DNA of 7,812 bases, from assembly GCA_018897225.1 (NCBI GenBank), contig JAHILC010000186.1, positions 1 through 7,812 on the forward strand. The letters are read 5' to 3'. Under the pieces are notes generated by a model that was given only the letters and a program-made list of their open reading frames with translations, did not search any database and was not told the DNA's origin. Positions 5,589-7,812 of this stretch are shown here, piece after piece. Origin of the DNA: Actinomycetota bacterium (GTDB taxonomy: Bacteria; Actinomycetota; Humimicrobiia; Humimicrobiales; Humimicrobiaceae). The stretch's first letter is position 1. Every line of letters starts with the position of its first letter. Position numbers and translations under genes: made by a program.

Positions 5589-7298
5589 CTAAACTTTTTT
5601 AACTTTAATCTTAACATGTAATCTTTCGCATGACTTCTGGGTTTCAATATGTTCTTCATATTCTCCTCTGAAATATTCGATTGTACTAAGAACTGGGTTC
5701 GGTGCAGTTTTTCCCAAACCGCAAAGTGATGATTCTTTAATTGCTTTTCCAAGTTTTTCAAGCTTTTCTATATCTCCTCTCTCGCCCTTTCCTTTTGTAA
5801 TTGCTTCAAGAATTTCAAGCATTCTTCTGGTTCCAATTCGGCAAGGAACACACTGTCCACACGATTCATCCTGAATAAAATCCATAAAATACCTTGCAAG
5901 ATTGGGCATGCATGTCTCTTCGTCTAGAACTATCATTCCACCTGAACCCATTATCGCTCCTGCTTCTTTAACCCTTTCATAGTCTAAGGGAATATCAAGA
6001 AATTCCTCAGTTATACAACCTCCTGAAGGACCACCAATTTGAACTGCTTTAAACTCGTTTTCTCCAGATATGCCTCCTCCAATCTTATAAATAATATCTC
6101 TTATTGATATCCCCATTGGCACTTCGACAAGTCCGACATTTTTAACTGCCCCGGCTAAAGCAAATATTTTAGTGCCCTTACTTGTGCTTGTACCAATTTT
6201 GTTAAACCATTCAGCGCCATTCACAATAATCTGTGGAATATTTGAAAAAGTTTCGACATTATTTATGAGTGTAGGCATTCCATATAAGCCTTCATTTGCT
6301 GGAAAAGGTGGTTTTGGCTTGGGCATTCCTCTCTTACCTTCAATTGACTTGATCAGTGCGGTCTCTTCACCACAAACAAAAGCCCCTGCACCTTCATATA
6401 TTTCAACATCAAAGCTGAATTTGCTTCCCAGTATGTTTTCACCTATCAATCCGTATTCTTTTGCCTGTTTAATGGCATGCGTTAAAGTTTCAATTGCAAG
6501 CGGGTATTCGGCTCTAACATAAATATAGCTTTTGGATGAACCAATAGCTAGCGCAGCTATGAGTATCCCTTCAAGGACTGAGTGTGGATCTGATTCAAGA
6601 AGATTCCTATCCATAAAAGCGCCCGGATCACCTTCATCACCGTTACATATAATATATTTTATATCAGATGATGATGTTGCTTTTCTGCATAGCTCCCATT
6701 TTTCACCCGTAGGAAATCCTGCACCACCACGACCCCTAAGCCCTGATTCTGAAACAATCTTAATAATCTCATCAGAATTGTTTAATTCAATCGCTTTTAG
6801 AAGTCCTTGATAACCATAATTTGCTATATAATCATCTATATTAAAGGGATTAATCCTGCCTCTGTTTCTTAAGACTCTTGATTCTTGAAACTTGAAAAAA
6901 TCATAAAGCCTGGATTTTTTTGTAATTGGCTCTAAATCAGCAGCTATTTCACCTTTTCCTATGTGATGTTCAAAGATTTTTTCAACTTTAGCCTCATCAA
7001 GGCTGTAGTAAGTAACAGACTTTTTATCAAAACTATCAATTGTGAGCATTGGCTCAAGAGCGCAAAAGCCAACACATCCAGAAGTAGTAAATATTATATT
7101 TTTTATAGAAAGCCTGTCTATCTTATCTTCAACTGAAGCTTTTATAATATCAGCTCCTGAAGCTATCCCGCATGTTCCCAGATGAACAGTAATCCTATAT
7201 TTCTTATCAAAATCATTTAAAGTGCTCTCTTTAATGGTTTTGTCCCTGATATCATTTAATTCTTTTCTGCTTATTTTATTCAAGGATCTTACCGTCAA
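5589..7298 (-). CDS. nuoF: NuoF/FdsB-like FMN and NAD(P)H-binding subunit
   Basis: This is the diaphorase subunit that exchanges electrons between NAD(P)H and the Fe-S chain of FdhA. An N-terminal thioredoxin-like domain (about 34-112) keeps three cysteines, Cys43, Cys75 and Cys79, in GTCGIASGA and SGCVGFCA. The flavin/nucleotide core has [13 protein letters not shown] (189-201), [13 protein letters not shown] (219-231) and [14 protein letters not shown] (302-315). The N3-type [4Fe-4S] site is Cys480, 483, 486 and, after 39 residues, Cys526. At 569 residues it stops just after EYEEH, with no C-terminal two-[4Fe-4S] ferredoxin domain as in HydB/HndC of bifurcating hydrogenases; it is closer to FdsB of soluble formate dehydrogenases. 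It starts at TTG (7298-7296) with AAAGGA six bases upstream; the nearest upstream ATG hits a stop after one codon. It lies 36 bases behind the NuoE-like gene. NAD versus NADP preference is not evident. Confidence 0.93.
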   Translation of the reverse strand: MTVRSLNKISRKELNDIRDKTIKESTLNDFDKKYRITVHLGTCGIASGADIIKASVEDKIDRLSIKNIIFTTSGCVGFCALEPMLTIDSFDKKSVTYYSLDEAKVEKIFEHHIGKGEIAADLEPITKKSRLYDFFKFQESRVLRNRGRINPFNIDDYIANYGYQGLLKAIELNNSDEIIKIVSESGLRGRGGAGFPTGEKWELCRKATSSSDIKYIICNGDEGDPGAFMDRNLLESDPHSVLEGILIAALAIGSSKSYIYVRAEYPLAIETLTHAIKQAKEYGLIGENILGSKFSFDVEIYEGAGAFVCGEETALIKSIEGKRGMPKPKPPFPANEGLYGMPTLINNVETFSNIPQIIVNGAEWFNKIGTSTSKGTKIFALAGAVKNVGLVEVPMGISIRDIIYKIGGGISGENEFKAVQIGGPSGGCITEEFLDIPLDYERVKEAGAIMGSGGMIVLDEETCMPNLARYFMDFIQDESCGQCVPCRIGTRRMLEILEAITKGKGERGDIEKLEKLGKAIKESSLCGLGKTAPNPVLSTIEYFRGEYEEHIETQKSCERLHVKIKVKKV

Positions 7299-7334
7299 TT
7301 TAAGTCCTTTCTTAATTAAACCTGATATTTTATA

Positions 7335-7811
7335 TCATTTGTGAGAATAGATTATATCCATTACTTCTTCTGGTTTTACCTTTTGATAAATCTTTTCATT
7401 AATAACTATAATCGGTGCAATGCCGCAAGCGCCTAAACATCGATTCACCTGAATAGAATACTGTCTATCAGCTGTTGTTTGCCCCGGTTTAATCCCAAGC
7501 TCTTTTGAAATCTTATCAGCAATTTTCTTACCACCTTTTACAAAACATGCAGTTCCAAGGCAAACTCTTATGTTATTTCTACCTCTTGGAATTAAAGAAA
7601 AGAAAGAATAAAATGTTACTACTCCATAAACTTCCTTTTCGGGAATATTCAAATCTTTCGCTACTTTTTTCTGAACCTCGATGGGTAAAAATCCAACCTC
7701 ATTCTGAACATCATGCAGTGTCGGAATTAGCGCTCCTTTTTTGCCTTTGTATTTGTTTATTATTTCTTCAATTCTTAGGATTTCCTCAGATTGTAATTCA
7801 TATTTTGGTAA
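7335..7811 (-). CDS. nuoE: NuoE/FdsG-like [2Fe-2S] subunit (5' end outside the window)
   Basis: The frame is open to the right edge and shows 158 residues, beginning LPKYELQSEE and ending IIYSHK. Family members are about 160-170 long, so only the first few residues are missing; a TTG at 7652 is an internal Leu, not the start. An N-terminal helical part includes the family motif LHDVQNEVGFLP (32-43). The thioredoxin-fold part binds one [2Fe-2S] cluster through Cys84 and Cys89 (CLGTAC) and Cys125 and Cys129 (CLGAC). In NuoE, HndA and FdsG proteins this cluster lies beside the FMN of the NuoF-like partner. It is the first gene of the operon visible here; the promoter must be outside the window. 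It could equally be called FdsG or HndA; the neighbouring formate dehydrogenase favours the former. Confidence 0.93.
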   Translation of the reverse strand, partial: LPKYELQSEEILRIEEIINKYKGKKGALIPTLHDVQNEVGFLPIEVQKKVAKDLNIPEKEVYGVVTFYSFFSLIPRGRNNIRVCLGTACFVKGGKKIADKISKELGIKPGQTTADRQYSIQVNRCLGACGIAPIIVINEKIYQKVKPEEVMDIIYSHK

Positions 7812-7812
7812 T

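Noticed and set aside
5546..5761. A 71-codon minus-strand frame across the nuoF-fdhA junction
   Set aside because: It is an alternative frame over two well-supported genes. It shows no ferredoxin-domain cysteines and so is not the missing C-terminal domain.
6172..6810. Plus-strand open frames opposite the NuoF-like gene
   Set aside because: They are antisense shadows of a strongly conserved gene, with no homology or ribosome binding sites.
2833..7811. Electron-bifurcating [FeFe] hydrogenase (HydABC/HndABCD)
   Set aside because: The large subunit has a bis-MGD formate dehydrogenase domain (CARLCH, RGQNNVQG), not an H-cluster domain, and the NuoF-like subunit lacks the extra ferredoxin domain.

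Overview
The window is AT-rich, with mostly A/T-ending codons, strong AGGAGG-type ribosome binding sites and two TTG starts. With a Wood-Ljungdahl/fermenter-style formate dehydrogenase and what I read as a class II cyclic-di-GMP riboswitch, it looks like an anaerobic, low-GC Gram-positive of the Clostridia type. That placement is inference; there is no rRNA or other phylogenetic marker here.

The right-hand 6.8 kb (about 1035-7811) is one minus-strand operon, read from right to left: a NuoE-like [2Fe-2S] subunit (cut by the window edge), a NuoF-like FMN/NAD(P)H subunit, a 912-residue molybdenum/tungsten formate dehydrogenase catalytic subunit, FdhD, and a MobA-like protein. The three subunits make a soluble NAD(P)-linked formate dehydrogenase laid out like FdsGBA. 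Electrons would pass from the bis-MGD site through the Fe-S chain of FdhA to the FMN of the NuoF-like subunit, or the reverse for CO2 reduction. FdhD and MobA are the cofactor-maturation arm: MobA makes the guanylated cofactor and FdhD sulfurates and inserts it. The active-site metal ligand is Cys, not Sec.

The left 1 kb is different and more interesting. A minus-strand unit at about 447-972 has a promoter, an aptamer-like leader that matches the cyclic-di-GMP-II riboswitch core (pseudoknot GCACC/GGTGC and the AACCG element), an intrinsic-terminator hairpin, a strong Shine-Dalgarno and an 87-codon gene of unknown function. Facing it on the plus strand is a decayed piece of a sulfite-oxidase-type molybdopterin-binding protein (about 268-450). 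Upstream of that is a run of five TAGTT boxes at 10-11 bp spacing (180-228). At the extreme left edge, on the minus strand, are the first 12 codons of a probable FitA/VapB-type ribbon-helix-helix antitoxin.

The leading candidate for something undescribed is the riboswitch-controlled 87-residue protein next to the formate dehydrogenase operon.
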